Source: DTGL01 sp038895395 (lineage in GTDB: Archaea; Iainarchaeota; Iainarchaeia; Iainarchaeales; DTGL01). Taken from it: 9,599 nucleotides of DNA. Shown piece after piece: positions 1-6,198 of the stretch (position 1 is the first letter of the stretch; each line of letters begins with the position of its first letter). Position numbers and translations under genes: made by a program. The DNA is taken from NCBI GenBank assembly GCA_038895395.1, contig JAWANJ010000035.1, positions 1 through 9,599 on the forward strand. The letters run 5' to 3'. The notes beneath the pieces were generated by a model. That model did no database searches. It saw nothing but the letters and a program-made list of their open reading frames with translations, and was not told where the DNA came from.

Positions 1-402
1 CTTAAGACTAAAACGAGGAAAAATATTTTTTATCTCATCTTCTCCACACCTGTAAGAACAAGCAATTTTACTAACATTAGCTTGAAATTCTCTCTTATTT
101 TCACTCCATTCTTTTTTCAATTTGTCAATCTCAGAACGTTTCTCATCCCCTTTTTGTAACTTGCCATAATTTTCTTTCATTTCAGAATGGTAAAACAAGT
201 AAGCAAGAGGAAAATACAAATAATAAACATTTTCAGGTTCATTGCTAATCCTTTTCTGTAATTCTTCCAAGTCCCAATCGTAAACCTTTTCCATCAGATT
301 GACAAAACCAATTATTCCTGCGTCTATAAACCAGCTTCCAGTAAATTTAAGCTTTTTATCTTCACATAAATTTTCGTTTTTTTTACATGGTTCTAATTGC
401 AT
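1..402 (-). CDS. Cas8-like CRISPR effector large subunit, N-terminal part (runs off left edge)
   Basis: This is an open minus-strand frame of 134 codons with no stop before the window edge. It starts at an ATG (402-400) lying inside the last codons of cas6, so the two genes overlap by 10 nt and are probably translationally coupled. Residues 20-35 read FTGSWFIDAGIIGFVN. This resembles the N-terminal 'TG-x-x-F-(V/I)-D-A-G' signature that I associate with Cst1-type Cas8 (the CXXC-CXXC family) of type I-A/I-B systems. A Cys pair, C115-SYR-C119, near the edge could be the first half of a metal site. Cas8 is the large Cascade subunit that recognises the PAM and helps load target DNA. Gene order supports the call, since type I-B operons typically run cas6-cas8-cas7-cas5-cas3. 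Only the N-terminus is visible, so another Cas large subunit or a cas6-linked accessory protein is possible. Confidence 0.6.
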   Translation of the reverse strand, partial: MQLEPCKKNENLCEDKKLKFTGSWFIDAGIIGFVNLMEKVYDWDLEELQKRISNEPENVYYLYFPLAYLFYHSEMKENYGKLQKGDEKRSEIDKLKKEWSENKREFQANVSKIACSYRCGEDEIKNIFPRFSLK

Positions 403-1154
403 TTTATCACATTCACAAATCCAAACCCCAGAGTATTTCTTTCTCCAAGGCCACAATCAAGACCAAACTCTAATATCTCCTTTTGTTCTTTACTTAATGA
501 ACTAAACATAAATTCCCAAATGCTGCCCACCATTTTAATTTCCCTTTCATTGATATTGATGTGACTCCAGATTTCCTTTTTAAAATTTAGTTTCTCAAAT
601 AAGTAGAATTCTTCAATATCTTTTCTGTAAAATTCATTGTATTTCTTAAATAAATTGTCATTTAGTTGCTTTATAAAAGATTCAACAGGGTATTCTTTTA
701 TCCAATATACATATCTATTCTTTTTGAATTCTTGAGGTATACCATATTTTTCATAATGCTTTGCCGGAATTCTGATTATTATCGGAGTTGCAGATATAAT
801 TTTAAACCCCCCATTCATTTTTACTTCAATGGTTTCAATATTTTCAATTCTGAACAGCATTTCGCCTATGTTGATTGGCTTGCTTCCACTTGCTAACTCC
901 TCTAATTTCTTTCCAAGAATCTTAATAAAAAATTTATCCGGCGAAGATATTATCAATTTTCTTTTATCATTTGTTTTGATGTCACCTATTGGAAATATAT
1001 TTGAAAAACAGAAAAATTTGTATCCTTTCTTGTCGTGTAATGCGCTATACTCACTTTCTTTGATGATATTGTACAAAAAACCCTGCAATTTGTTGAAATA
1101 TTTCAAATCATAACTGCAATCTTTTTCAGCTTTTAGCTTCAGTAAAATCCTCAT
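393..1154 (-). CDS. cas6: CRISPR pre-crRNA endoribonuclease Cas6
   Basis: The product is 253 aa, the usual Cas6 size. Cas6 cuts the CRISPR precursor within each repeat to release crRNAs and often stays bound to the 3' hairpin of the product. The N-terminus (MRILLKLKAEK...) matches the first beta strand of the RAMP/ferredoxin-like fold. Residues 22-31 (KLQGFLYNII) and 39-54 (LHDKKGYKFFCFSNIF) are typical Cas6 segments, and His40 lies where many Cas6 enzymes carry the catalytic histidine. The C-terminal glycine-rich loop, GLGERNTLGFGF (235-246), is the diagnostic RAMP G-loop. It is the first gene of a minus-strand operon and overlaps the Cas8-like gene downstream. It is divergent from valS, so its promoter must lie in 1155-1391. 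No clear Shine-Dalgarno precedes the ATG. A T/A-rich box about 28 nt upstream suggests a leaderless or very short-leader mRNA. Confidence 0.93.
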   Translation of the reverse strand: MRILLKLKAEKDCSYDLKYFNKLQGFLYNIIKESEYSALHDKKGYKFFCFSNIFPIGDIKTNDKRKLIISSPDKFFIKILGKKLEELASGSKPINIGEMLFRIENIETIEVKMNGGFKIISATPIIIRIPAKHYEKYGIPQEFKKNRYVYWIKEYPVESFIKQLNDNLFKKYNEFYRKDIEEFYLFEKLNFKKEIWSHININEREIKMVGSIWEFMFSSLSKEQKEILEFGLDCGLGERNTLGFGFVNVIKCN

Positions 1155-1177
1155 TATAGTTATTTCTTTTTAGATTA

Positions 1178-1186
1178 ATTTTAAAA
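1178..1186 (-). promoter_or_regulatory. Putative TATA box for the cas6 operon
   Basis: On the minus strand this reads TTTAAAATT and is centred about 28 nt before the cas6 ATG. That is the expected distance of an archaeal TATA box from a transcription start at or next to the start codon. The region is so AT-rich that other boxes (for example TTTATATT around 1187-1193) are equally possible. Confidence 0.3.
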
Positions 1187-1198
1187 AATATAAACACC

Positions 1199-1234
1199 AT
1201 CCGCCAACGTATATATCCAAAGCCTCGTGCGGAT
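1199..1234. repeat. GC-rich inverted repeat (bulged hairpin) between cas6 and valS
   Basis: ATCCGC (1199-1204) is perfectly complementary to GCGGAT (1229-1234). After a 2-nt bulge (CA, 1205-1206), ACG (1207-1209) can pair with CGT (1226-1228). This gives about nine base pairs closing a 16-nt loop that contains TATATAT. It is the only GC-rich patch in an otherwise very AT-rich intergenic region. It could be an operator between the divergent promoters, part of a small RNA, or a remnant of older sequence. It lacks the ATTGAAA-type 3' end common in CRISPR repeats and occurs only once here. Confidence 0.4.
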
Positions 1235-1333
1235 TGTTTTTCCAGAATTAAAAAAATACCACAAAAAAGCCAAAATAAGCAAACAAAGTTTTTATTTTTA
1301 GGTATTTGCTTGGATTTTTTCAAAATTTAACTA

Positions 1334-1343
1334 TTTTAAATTT
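1334..1343 (+). promoter_or_regulatory. Putative TATA box for valS
   Basis: TTTTAAATTT is centred about 53 nt before the chosen valS ATG. A start of transcription 25-27 nt downstream would leave a leader of roughly 27 nt containing the GGTG ribosome-binding site. A second candidate, TTTATA at 1361-1366, would put the transcript start almost on the start codon and lose that site, so it is less likely. Confidence 0.3.
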
Positions 1344-1381
1344 GTTTTAATAACTTTTCTTTTATAGGATTAATTTATTGT

Positions 1382-1385
1382 GGTG
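1382..1385 (+). promoter_or_regulatory. Ribosome binding site (GGTG) of valS
   Basis: GGTG is followed by a 6-nt spacer and then the ATG at 1392. It matches the GGTG part of the archaeal anti-Shine-Dalgarno complement. It decides the start against the GTG codons at 1380 and 1383, which lie in or before it. The same GGTG with the same 6-nt spacer occurs before the gene at 6199. Confidence 0.6.
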
Positions 1386-1391
1386 TTTTTG

Positions 1392-3770
1392 ATGGAGCTT
1401 CCGCCGAGACCTGACTTCCATAAGTTAGAAGAAGAAATTTTGGATTTTTGGGAAAAAGAAAAAATATACGAGTTTAACCCATATGAAAAGAGGCCAATAT
1501 ATAGCATTGATACGCCGCCTCCAACAATAAGCGGAAAGCTCCATATTGGGCATGCTTTTTCTTATGCTCAAGCGGACTTCATAGCAAGATACAAAAGAAT
1601 GCGCGGCTTCAATGTTTTTTATCCGTTCGGCTTTGACAACAACGGCCTGCCAACAGAGCGCTTGGCTGAAGAGATAAATAACGTAAAAGCAAAGGACTTG
1701 CCAAGGCAAGATTTTGTGGATATTTGTCTCAAAACTTCAGAAAAAATTGAAAAGCAATATAAAGAAGTTTTTTTTAAGATGGGCATCTCATGTGACTGGA
1801 ATTTGACTTACAAAACAATAGAACCAAAAGTCCAAAAAAAGTCCCAATTATCTTTTATAAAACTCTATGAAAAAAAGCGCGTATATCGAAAGCTTGCACC
1901 AACTATATGGTGTCCAAAGTGTGAGACAGCGATAGCCCAAGTCGAATTAAAGGACAGAACAGTTGAATCTACTTTTAATCACATACTGTTCGAGCTTGAA
2001 GATGGTAGCAAAATTGAGATTGCAACTACAAGGCCCGAACTTTTGCCAAGCTGCTGTGCTGTATTTGTCAACCCAGAAGATTCTAGGTACAAGCATTTAG
2101 TTGGAAAAAGAGCAAAAGTGCCACTTTTTGATATTTGGGTACCTATAATGACTGATAAAAGAGCGGATCCGAACAAAGGCACGGGCATAGTTATGTTTTG
2201 TACATTTGGTGACCTAACAGATGTTGAGTGGAGCAATGCATATAATTTCAAACCAAGAATAAGCATTACAATAGATGGAAAGATGAATGAGCTAGCTGGT
2301 AAGTATAAAGGAATGACTGTGAAAGATGCAAGAAAGGCAATAATTGAAGATCTAAAAAAAGAAGGGCTTTTGGTAAAACAAGTTCAAATAAAGCACACCG
2401 TAAATACTCACGAAAGGTGCGACACTGAAATAGAATTCTTACTCACAAATCAATGGTTTGTAAAATATTTAGACCTCAAAGATACATACCTAAAAGCAGG
2501 ACGCAAGATGAAATGGTGGCCTAACCACATGCGCTCAAGATATGATAATTGGATAAAAGGACTACAATGGGACTGGTGCATCTCCAGACAGCGTTACTTT
2601 GGTGTTCCATTTCCAGTTTGGTATTGTAAAAAGTGTGGCAAAGAGATAGTTGCAGAAGAAGACCAATTGCCAGTGGATCCATTGAAGCATTTGCCAAAAA
2701 AACCTTGCAAATGCGGTTCAACAGAGTTCGAACCTGAAAAAGATGTATTAGATACTTGGGCTACTAGTGCACTTACACCACTAATAAATTCAAGATGGCT
2801 TGAAGACGAACGTTTCTTTAAGCGACTATATCCAATGAGCTTAAGACCAAATGCTCATGACATAATAACCTTCTGGGATTTTAATACTGTTGTGATGTGT
2901 TTATTCCATACAGGCAAAGTACCTTTCAAAAATATCATGATTTCTGGGCATGGTCTTGATAGACATGGGCGCAAAATGAGCAAAAGCAAAGGTAACGTTG
3001 TTTTGCCTCTCGACATAGTTGCAAAATATTCAGCAGATGCGTTGCGCTGGTGGGCATCTAGCGTTAAGCTTGGTGAAGATCTAAATTTCAAAGAAGAAGA
3101 CCTTCAAATTGGTTTAAGAAATGCTACAAAGCTTTGGAACACAGCTAGGTTTGCTTTAATGCATTTACAAGGAAAACCAAAGAAACCCAAAAAGCTTCAT
3201 CAAATAGATGCGTGGCTTTTGCAGGAGCTAAACGATGTAATAAGAAAGAGTACAAAGGCCTTTGAAGTATATGAATACAGCAAGGCCAAAGCAGCAGTAG
3301 ACTACTTTTTCTGGAATATTTTTTGTGATAACTACCTTGAAATGATCAAATATCGACTGTATTCTGAAAAGGACAAAGATTCGGCGCTTTGGACATTATA
3401 TGAAGCGCTTTTGACGCAATTGAAACTTTTTGCTCCCTTCATGCCTTTCATAACTGAATACCTCTACCTTAATATATTCCGAAAAAATGAAGATATAAAA
3501 AGCATCCATGTTAGCAGTTGGCCAGTTCCGTATAAAAAAGTTGGCGAAAGGAATGCATTGCAGATAGGCCGCACTGCTGTAGAGTGCATAAGTGCAATTC
3601 GCAAACTTAAAAAACAAAAGAATCTATCTCTTGCCCATGAGCTTGACGAGGTTACAATATACCATCCAAAAATAGCACTTGCTAAAAAGGCCGAGGGGGA
3701 TATAAAGGGAACAATGCATGTTAAAAAAATAGTTTTTAAGAAAGGTAGTGAAATACTTGCCACTTGCTGA
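1392..3770 (+). CDS. valS: Valyl-tRNA synthetase
   Basis: This class I aminoacyl-tRNA synthetase (792 aa) attaches valine to tRNA-Val in the cytoplasm and edits mischarged threonine. The Rossmann fold carries the HIGH motif at 51-54 (within SGKLHIGHAF) and KMSKS at 528-532. WDWCISRQRYFGVPFPVW, just before residue 410, is a strong ValRS signature. Two Cys-rich sites are visible: WCPKC (C174, C177) at the entry to the editing insert, and C412-xx-C415 with C439-x-C441, a likely zinc knuckle. The editing domain includes IEIATTRPELLPSCCAVFVN. The helical anticodon-binding domain follows KMSKS and the protein ends without the coiled-coil arm of bacterial ValRS; it is somewhat short for an archaeal member. 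ATG 1392 is preferred over GTG 1380 because of the GGTG site. The 3' end overlaps the RNase HIII-like gene by 23 nt, which suggests co-transcription. Confidence 0.97.
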   Translation: MELPPRPDFHKLEEEILDFWEKEKIYEFNPYEKRPIYSIDTPPPTISGKLHIGHAFSYAQADFIARYKRMRGFNVFYPFGFDNNGLPTERLAEEINNVKAKDLPRQDFVDICLKTSEKIEKQYKEVFFKMGISCDWNLTYKTIEPKVQKKSQLSFIKLYEKKRVYRKLAPTIWCPKCETAIAQVELKDRTVESTFNHILFELEDGSKIEIATTRPELLPSCCAVFVNPEDSRYKHLVGKRAKVPLFDIWVPIMTDKRADPNKGTGIVMFCTFGDLTDVEWSNAYNFKPRISITIDGKMNELAGKYKGMTVKDARKAIIEDLKKEGLLVKQVQIKHTVNTHERCDTEIEFLLTNQWFVKYLDLKDTYLKAGRKMKWWPNHMRSRYDNWIKGLQWDWCISRQRYFGVPFPVWYCKKCGKEIVAEEDQLPVDPLKHLPKKPCKCGSTEFEPEKDVLDTWATSALTPLINSRWLEDERFFKRLYPMSLRPNAHDIITFWDFNTVVMCLFHTGKVPFKNIMISGHGLDRHGRKMSKSKGNVVLPLDIVAKYSADALRWWASSVKLGEDLNFKEEDLQIGLRNATKLWNTARFALMHLQGKPKKPKKLHQIDAWLLQELNDVIRKSTKAFEVYEYSKAKAAVDYFFWNIFCDNYLEMIKYRLYSEKDKDSALWTLYEALLTQLKLFAPFMPFITEYLYLNIFRKNEDIKSIHVSSWPVPYKKVGERNALQIGRTAVECISAIRKLKKQKNLSLAHELDEVTIYHPKIALAKKAEGDIKGTMHVKKIVFKKGSEILATC

Positions 3771-4494
3771 TGAAAAGAAAACTATTTCGTTAAATTTTAC
3801 CAAAGAAGAAAAGGATCGGATAAAAAAATTTATGGAAAAGTATGCCGAAAGAAAAACCACTGCCTACTTTGAAGAAAAGCGTTGGCTTGTTGATGGCTGT
3901 GTGGTAACCCTATATACATCTGGCAAGCTGGTAGTGCAAGGAAACAAATGCCGAGAAGTTAGTAAAAAAATCCTTGCTGAATTGCTTCCAGAAAAAGACT
4001 TTGTACTTGGCATAGACGAAGCAGGACGCGGAGAAAGTTTTGGTGCTTTTGTAATATCAGCAGTACTTGCAGATAATAACAAAATGCGCGAGCTTAGGGA
4101 CAGCAAAAAGATTAGCTTGGCAAAAATCGATGAGAAAGCAAAGGCAGCTCAAAAAAACGCACTTGCTACCCTTGTGCTATCCTGCTCGCCTGAATTTATA
4201 GACACTATCAGAAAAAAAGGTTCAACACTTAATGAGCTTCAGAGAAGATTTTTGCTATTAGCACCTAAGCTTTTTGAAGGTCTTGGTATTGATTTTGTAA
4301 CAAAAGCAGATGGTGGTCCAATAGAAGGAGTTAACAATGTAGAATTTTTGATAAAAGGGGATGACCTATGTGCAACAATAGGGGCGGCAAGTATTATAGC
4401 GAAGGCTTTTAGAGAAGCCTTTCCAAATAAAGAAAAAAGAAAAACTTGGTCTTCCAACTCAGAAACTTCTATCGTTTCTGGCCCTAAAAATTAG
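3748..4494 (+). CDS. rnhC: Ribonuclease HIII-like protein, C-terminally short
   Basis: RNases HII/HIII cut the RNA strand of RNA-DNA hybrids, removing primers or R-loops. Residues 1-80 end in VTLYTSGKLVVQGNK (53-67), typical of the TBP-like substrate-binding domain that marks RNase HIII. The catalytic domain has IDEAGRGE (D90, E91), LRDSKK (117-121), KADGG (D188) and IKGDDL (D205), so all four acidic metal ligands appear present. It continues into GAASIIAK (212-219). The protein then stops after 29 more residues, ending in a Ser/Thr/Asn-rich tail unlike the family, where several dozen more residues are normal. The tail begins just after an A-rich tract (4429-4444), and the stop lies inside the convergent gene. 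A frameshift or rearrangement is plausible, and the enzyme may be impaired. The GTG start at 3748 overlaps valS; TTG 3757 is an alternative. Confidence 0.82.
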   Translation: MKYLPLADEKKTISLNFTKEEKDRIKKFMEKYAERKTTAYFEEKRWLVDGCVVTLYTSGKLVVQGNKCREVSKKILAELLPEKDFVLGIDEAGRGESFGAFVISAVLADNNKMRELRDSKKISLAKIDEKAKAAQKNALATLVLSCSPEFIDTIRKKGSTLNELQRRFLLLAPKLFEGLGIDFVTKADGGPIEGVNNVEFLIKGDDLCATIGAASIIAKAFREAFPNKEKRKTWSSNSETSIVSGPKN

Positions 4495-4953
4495 GCTTCT
4501 TATTTTTTCTTCCATTTCTGCGTCTTCTAATTTTTGTCTTTTTTTATTGCTTTTACTTTTAAGATAATCTTTCATTGCTTCTATGGTTATAATAGCCTCT
4601 CTCCTAAAATCTTCAAGTTTTTCTATCTTTTTGTATAACTCTAGGTTTAAACCACCAGAGCTATTCTTCATTAATGCATTTTCTATTTTGTTTATCCGCT
4701 GAAATGCATATTCAATCCTTGAAGCATTTTTCTCGAGTTTACGCTCTATAGCAGTCAAATTCTTTTTTATTTCTGCAAAATCATTTGATGTATTGCTTTC
4801 ACCAAATTGTATTATTGAACCAAGGTTTACTTTCCTGATATCTATGGGCTCTTCCATTAGAGTTTTTGGTTCCTCTTTTTTTGGGAAGAAGTGGTAGTAA
4901 ACATTTGCCCCAAAAAGGAGTAACACTATTGAAACCAAAACCAAGGTTATCAT
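4459..4953 (-). CDS. Small membrane-anchored coiled-coil protein, function unknown
   Basis: The product is 164 aa and I do not recognise a named family. Residues 1-18 form a single hydrophobic helix with no charged residue before it, followed by HFFPKKEEPK. The basic side follows the helix, so the body is probably cytoplasmic (N-out anchor), although an uncleaved signal anchor cannot be excluded. Residues 58-95 and 104-155 are rich in Lys, Glu, Ile and Leu with heptad-like spacing (for example EIKKNLTAIERKLEKNASRI), which predicts two coiled-coil segments. These are split by a flexible NSSGGLN turn. The C-terminus is strongly basic and helical. Its 3' end overlaps the RNase HIII-like gene tail-to-tail by 36 nt. 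It is divergent from the AlkP-like gene with 65 nt between the preferred start codons. A structural or tethering role is conceivable, but nothing in the sequence fixes it. Confidence 0.75.
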   Translation of the reverse strand: MITLVLVSIVLLLFGANVYYHFFPKKEEPKTLMEEPIDIRKVNLGSIIQFGESNTSNDFAEIKKNLTAIERKLEKNASRIEYAFQRINKIENALMKNSSGGLNLELYKKIEKLEDFRREAIITIEAMKDYLKSKSNKKRQKLEDAEMEEKIRSLIFRARNDRSF

Positions 4954-4982
4954 ATTAAACCCATTTATTTTTTGTAGTGAAT

Positions 4983-4992
4983 ATTTTAAATT
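4983..4992. promoter_or_regulatory. Putative shared TATA element between divergent genes
   Basis: The box contains the palindromic core TTTAAA (4985-4990) and sits about 35 nt from the minus-strand ATG at 4953 and about 32 nt from the plus-strand ATG at 5019. A symmetric box between two closely spaced divergent starts could be read in both directions, giving very short leaders. The placement also argues against the GTG at 4977 as the true start of the plus-strand gene. Confidence 0.3.
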
Positions 4993-5018
4993 GTTTTTGG
5001 GGAAGTATTAAAAATAAC

Positions 5019-6140
5019 ATGCGTAAATCTAGTTTGTCGATTTTAATACTTTTCATTTTTTTAATGCTTCTAACTTTATTTATTTTTTGGTTCCCAACAT
5101 CTGCTTTTTTGCATAATATTGACAAGATAAAACCTAAAGCAAATAATCAAAACAGGCCTTATGACATTAACACCAAAAATGTTGTGTTTTTGGTTATAGA
5201 TGGGCTGGGAGCAAGATACATAGAAAGCCTTGGTGATAATGATGTTGTGTTAGATGGAATTATTGTGGAAAAGGCAAATTTTGGGGCCTTTTTTGGTTCC
5301 AATTATTCTGCCACAACCGTTGAGCAAATTTTTACAGAAACAATTTCTGCACATTCTTTGTACTACATAGCGGGTGACTGCAACAAGCAGTGGGGGGATA
5401 TAAAATCATGTGTTGATGATACTGGAATAACAACAATATGCGACTTGTACAAAAGCAATGGTTACATTTGCATTATGGTTAGCGAGGCAGGTGACTTTAG
5501 AGAAGCTCGCAATGAGTTTGATGTTGTTTTTTACGATAGTAATTTTTGGGAGTTTAAAGTTGAACTTAATAGCCAAAGGCCCGAGGCTTATAAAATAGCA
5601 GATTTTTTAAGTTCTCGCATAAACAAAGCGGATGGATTAAAATCCTACAAATCAAGCGAGGTTGGTTCTTTTGTGGATTACTCATTTTTTATAATTGAAA
5701 CAGATGTGCTTCTAATTGAATTTATAAGAGAGAACCTTCCATCCACGAAGTTTTTTATTTTTTCTAACGCCAAAGGCATAGACCTTTGTGGGCATAAGCT
5801 AAATCCAAAGGACTACCTATCTTGTATTGAAGGTCTAGGTTCTAAGCTTTCAGAACTTCAAAGAATTGCCGACGAAAACACTGTTTTGTTTGTCACGGCA
5901 GACCATGGAATGGTTTTTAATTGCTTGCAGTGCAGAGGGCATCACACAGATGCCTCAAATAACCATTTTGCAAGGGAAATCCCTTTTATTTACATTGGAA
6001 ACCAAAAAGTTGAGTTGCAAAGTGGCTTAGCTTATGACATTATGCCAACAGTTTTTGAGCTTAGTGGCTTTTCAGGAGCTTGTAACCTGATGCGTTACTG
6101 TAAAGGTAACTCTCTCGTGGTTAATTATTACGGGAGTTAA
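5019..6140 (+). CDS. Membrane-anchored alkaline-phosphatase-superfamily hydrolase
   Basis: The product is 373 aa from the preferred ATG. A GTG at 4977 would add 14 residues but has no ribosome site. Residues 4-25 are one N-terminal hydrophobic helix after a short basic end (MRKSS), so the catalytic domain is probably outside the cell, tethered by a signal anchor. Metal-site motifs follow the superfamily order: VIDGLG (D61), a likely nucleophile segment NYSATT (S97 or T99), IDLCGHK (D255, H259), TADHGM (D295, H296) and GHHTD (H308/H309), then REIPFIYIG. The last motifs resemble the TADHG...HT...PF pattern of phosphodiesterase and phosphoglycerate-mutase-like members. The likely reaction is phosphomonoester or phosphodiester hydrolysis, or phosphoryl transfer to a lipid or glycan headgroup; the substrate is unknown. 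Ten cysteines in the outer domain suggest disulfides. It is monocistronic, with a hairpin and T-tract after the stop. Confidence 0.85.
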   Translation: MRKSSLSILILFIFLMLLTLFIFWFPTSAFLHNIDKIKPKANNQNRPYDINTKNVVFLVIDGLGARYIESLGDNDVVLDGIIVEKANFGAFFGSNYSATTVEQIFTETISAHSLYYIAGDCNKQWGDIKSCVDDTGITTICDLYKSNGYICIMVSEAGDFREARNEFDVVFYDSNFWEFKVELNSQRPEAYKIADFLSSRINKADGLKSYKSSEVGSFVDYSFFIIETDVLLIEFIRENLPSTKFFIFSNAKGIDLCGHKLNPKDYLSCIEGLGSKLSELQRIADENTVLFVTADHGMVFNCLQCRGHHTDASNNHFAREIPFIYIGNQKVELQSGLAYDIMPTVFELSGFSGACNLMRYCKGNSLVVNYYGS

Positions 6141-6177
6141 CTAAAAGGTTTTAACTTACAATGTTTTTTATTTTGTC
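6135..6177 (+). terminator. Hairpin plus T-rich tract after the AlkP-like gene
   Basis: AGTTAA (6135-6140, including the stop codon) is complementary to TTAACT (6151-6156), and a T-rich stretch follows at 6163-6176. A U-rich tract alone can end archaeal transcripts, so this is a reasonable terminator. The stem is weak and AT-rich, and the same bases include the likely TATA box of the next gene. Confidence 0.35.
6149..6154 (+). promoter_or_regulatory. Putative TATA box for yjjX
   Basis: TTTTAA is preceded by the purine-rich CTAAAAGG, which resembles a TFB-recognition (BRE) element. Transcription starting about 26 nt downstream would leave a leader of about 20 nt containing the GGTG ribosome site. 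Confidence 0.35.
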
Positions 6178-6188
6178 TTGCTGGCGGG

Positions 6189-6192
6189 GGTG
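6189..6192 (+). promoter_or_regulatory. Ribosome binding site (GGTG) of yjjX
   Basis: GGTG sits within a run of G (GGGGGTG) followed by a 6-nt spacer and ATG 6199. It fixes the start at 6199 rather than the in-frame TTG at 6178, which lies upstream of this site. Motif and spacing are identical to those before valS. Confidence 0.65.
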
Positions 6193-6198
6193 TTTATA

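Noticed and set aside
299..1113. Plus-strand frames within the CRISPR genes
   Set aside because: They are antisense to cas6 and the Cas8-like gene, low complexity, and have no start signals or recognisable domains.
1199..1234. Possibility that the GC-rich hairpin is a CRISPR repeat or a tRNA fragment
   Set aside because: It occurs only once, has no spacer-repeat structure or ATTGAAA-like 3' end, and does not fold into a tRNA cloverleaf.
1126..1323. Minus-strand 65-codon frame overlapping the start of cas6
   Set aside because: It overlaps the well-supported cas6 start, crosses the hairpin and promoter-like region, and gives a peptide rich in Lys, Phe and Ile with no family features. It is probably chance in AT-rich sequence.
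3464..4106. Minus-strand frames antisense to the valS end and the RNase HIII-like gene
   Set aside because: The plus-strand proteins carry clear family motifs throughout. The antisense products are Ser/Phe-rich with no features.
4977..5018. GTG at 4977 as the start of the AlkP-like gene
   Set aside because: It lacks a ribosome site, would lie upstream of the best TATA-like box, and leaves only 23 nt to the divergent ATG. The ATG at 5019 gives a normal signal anchor.
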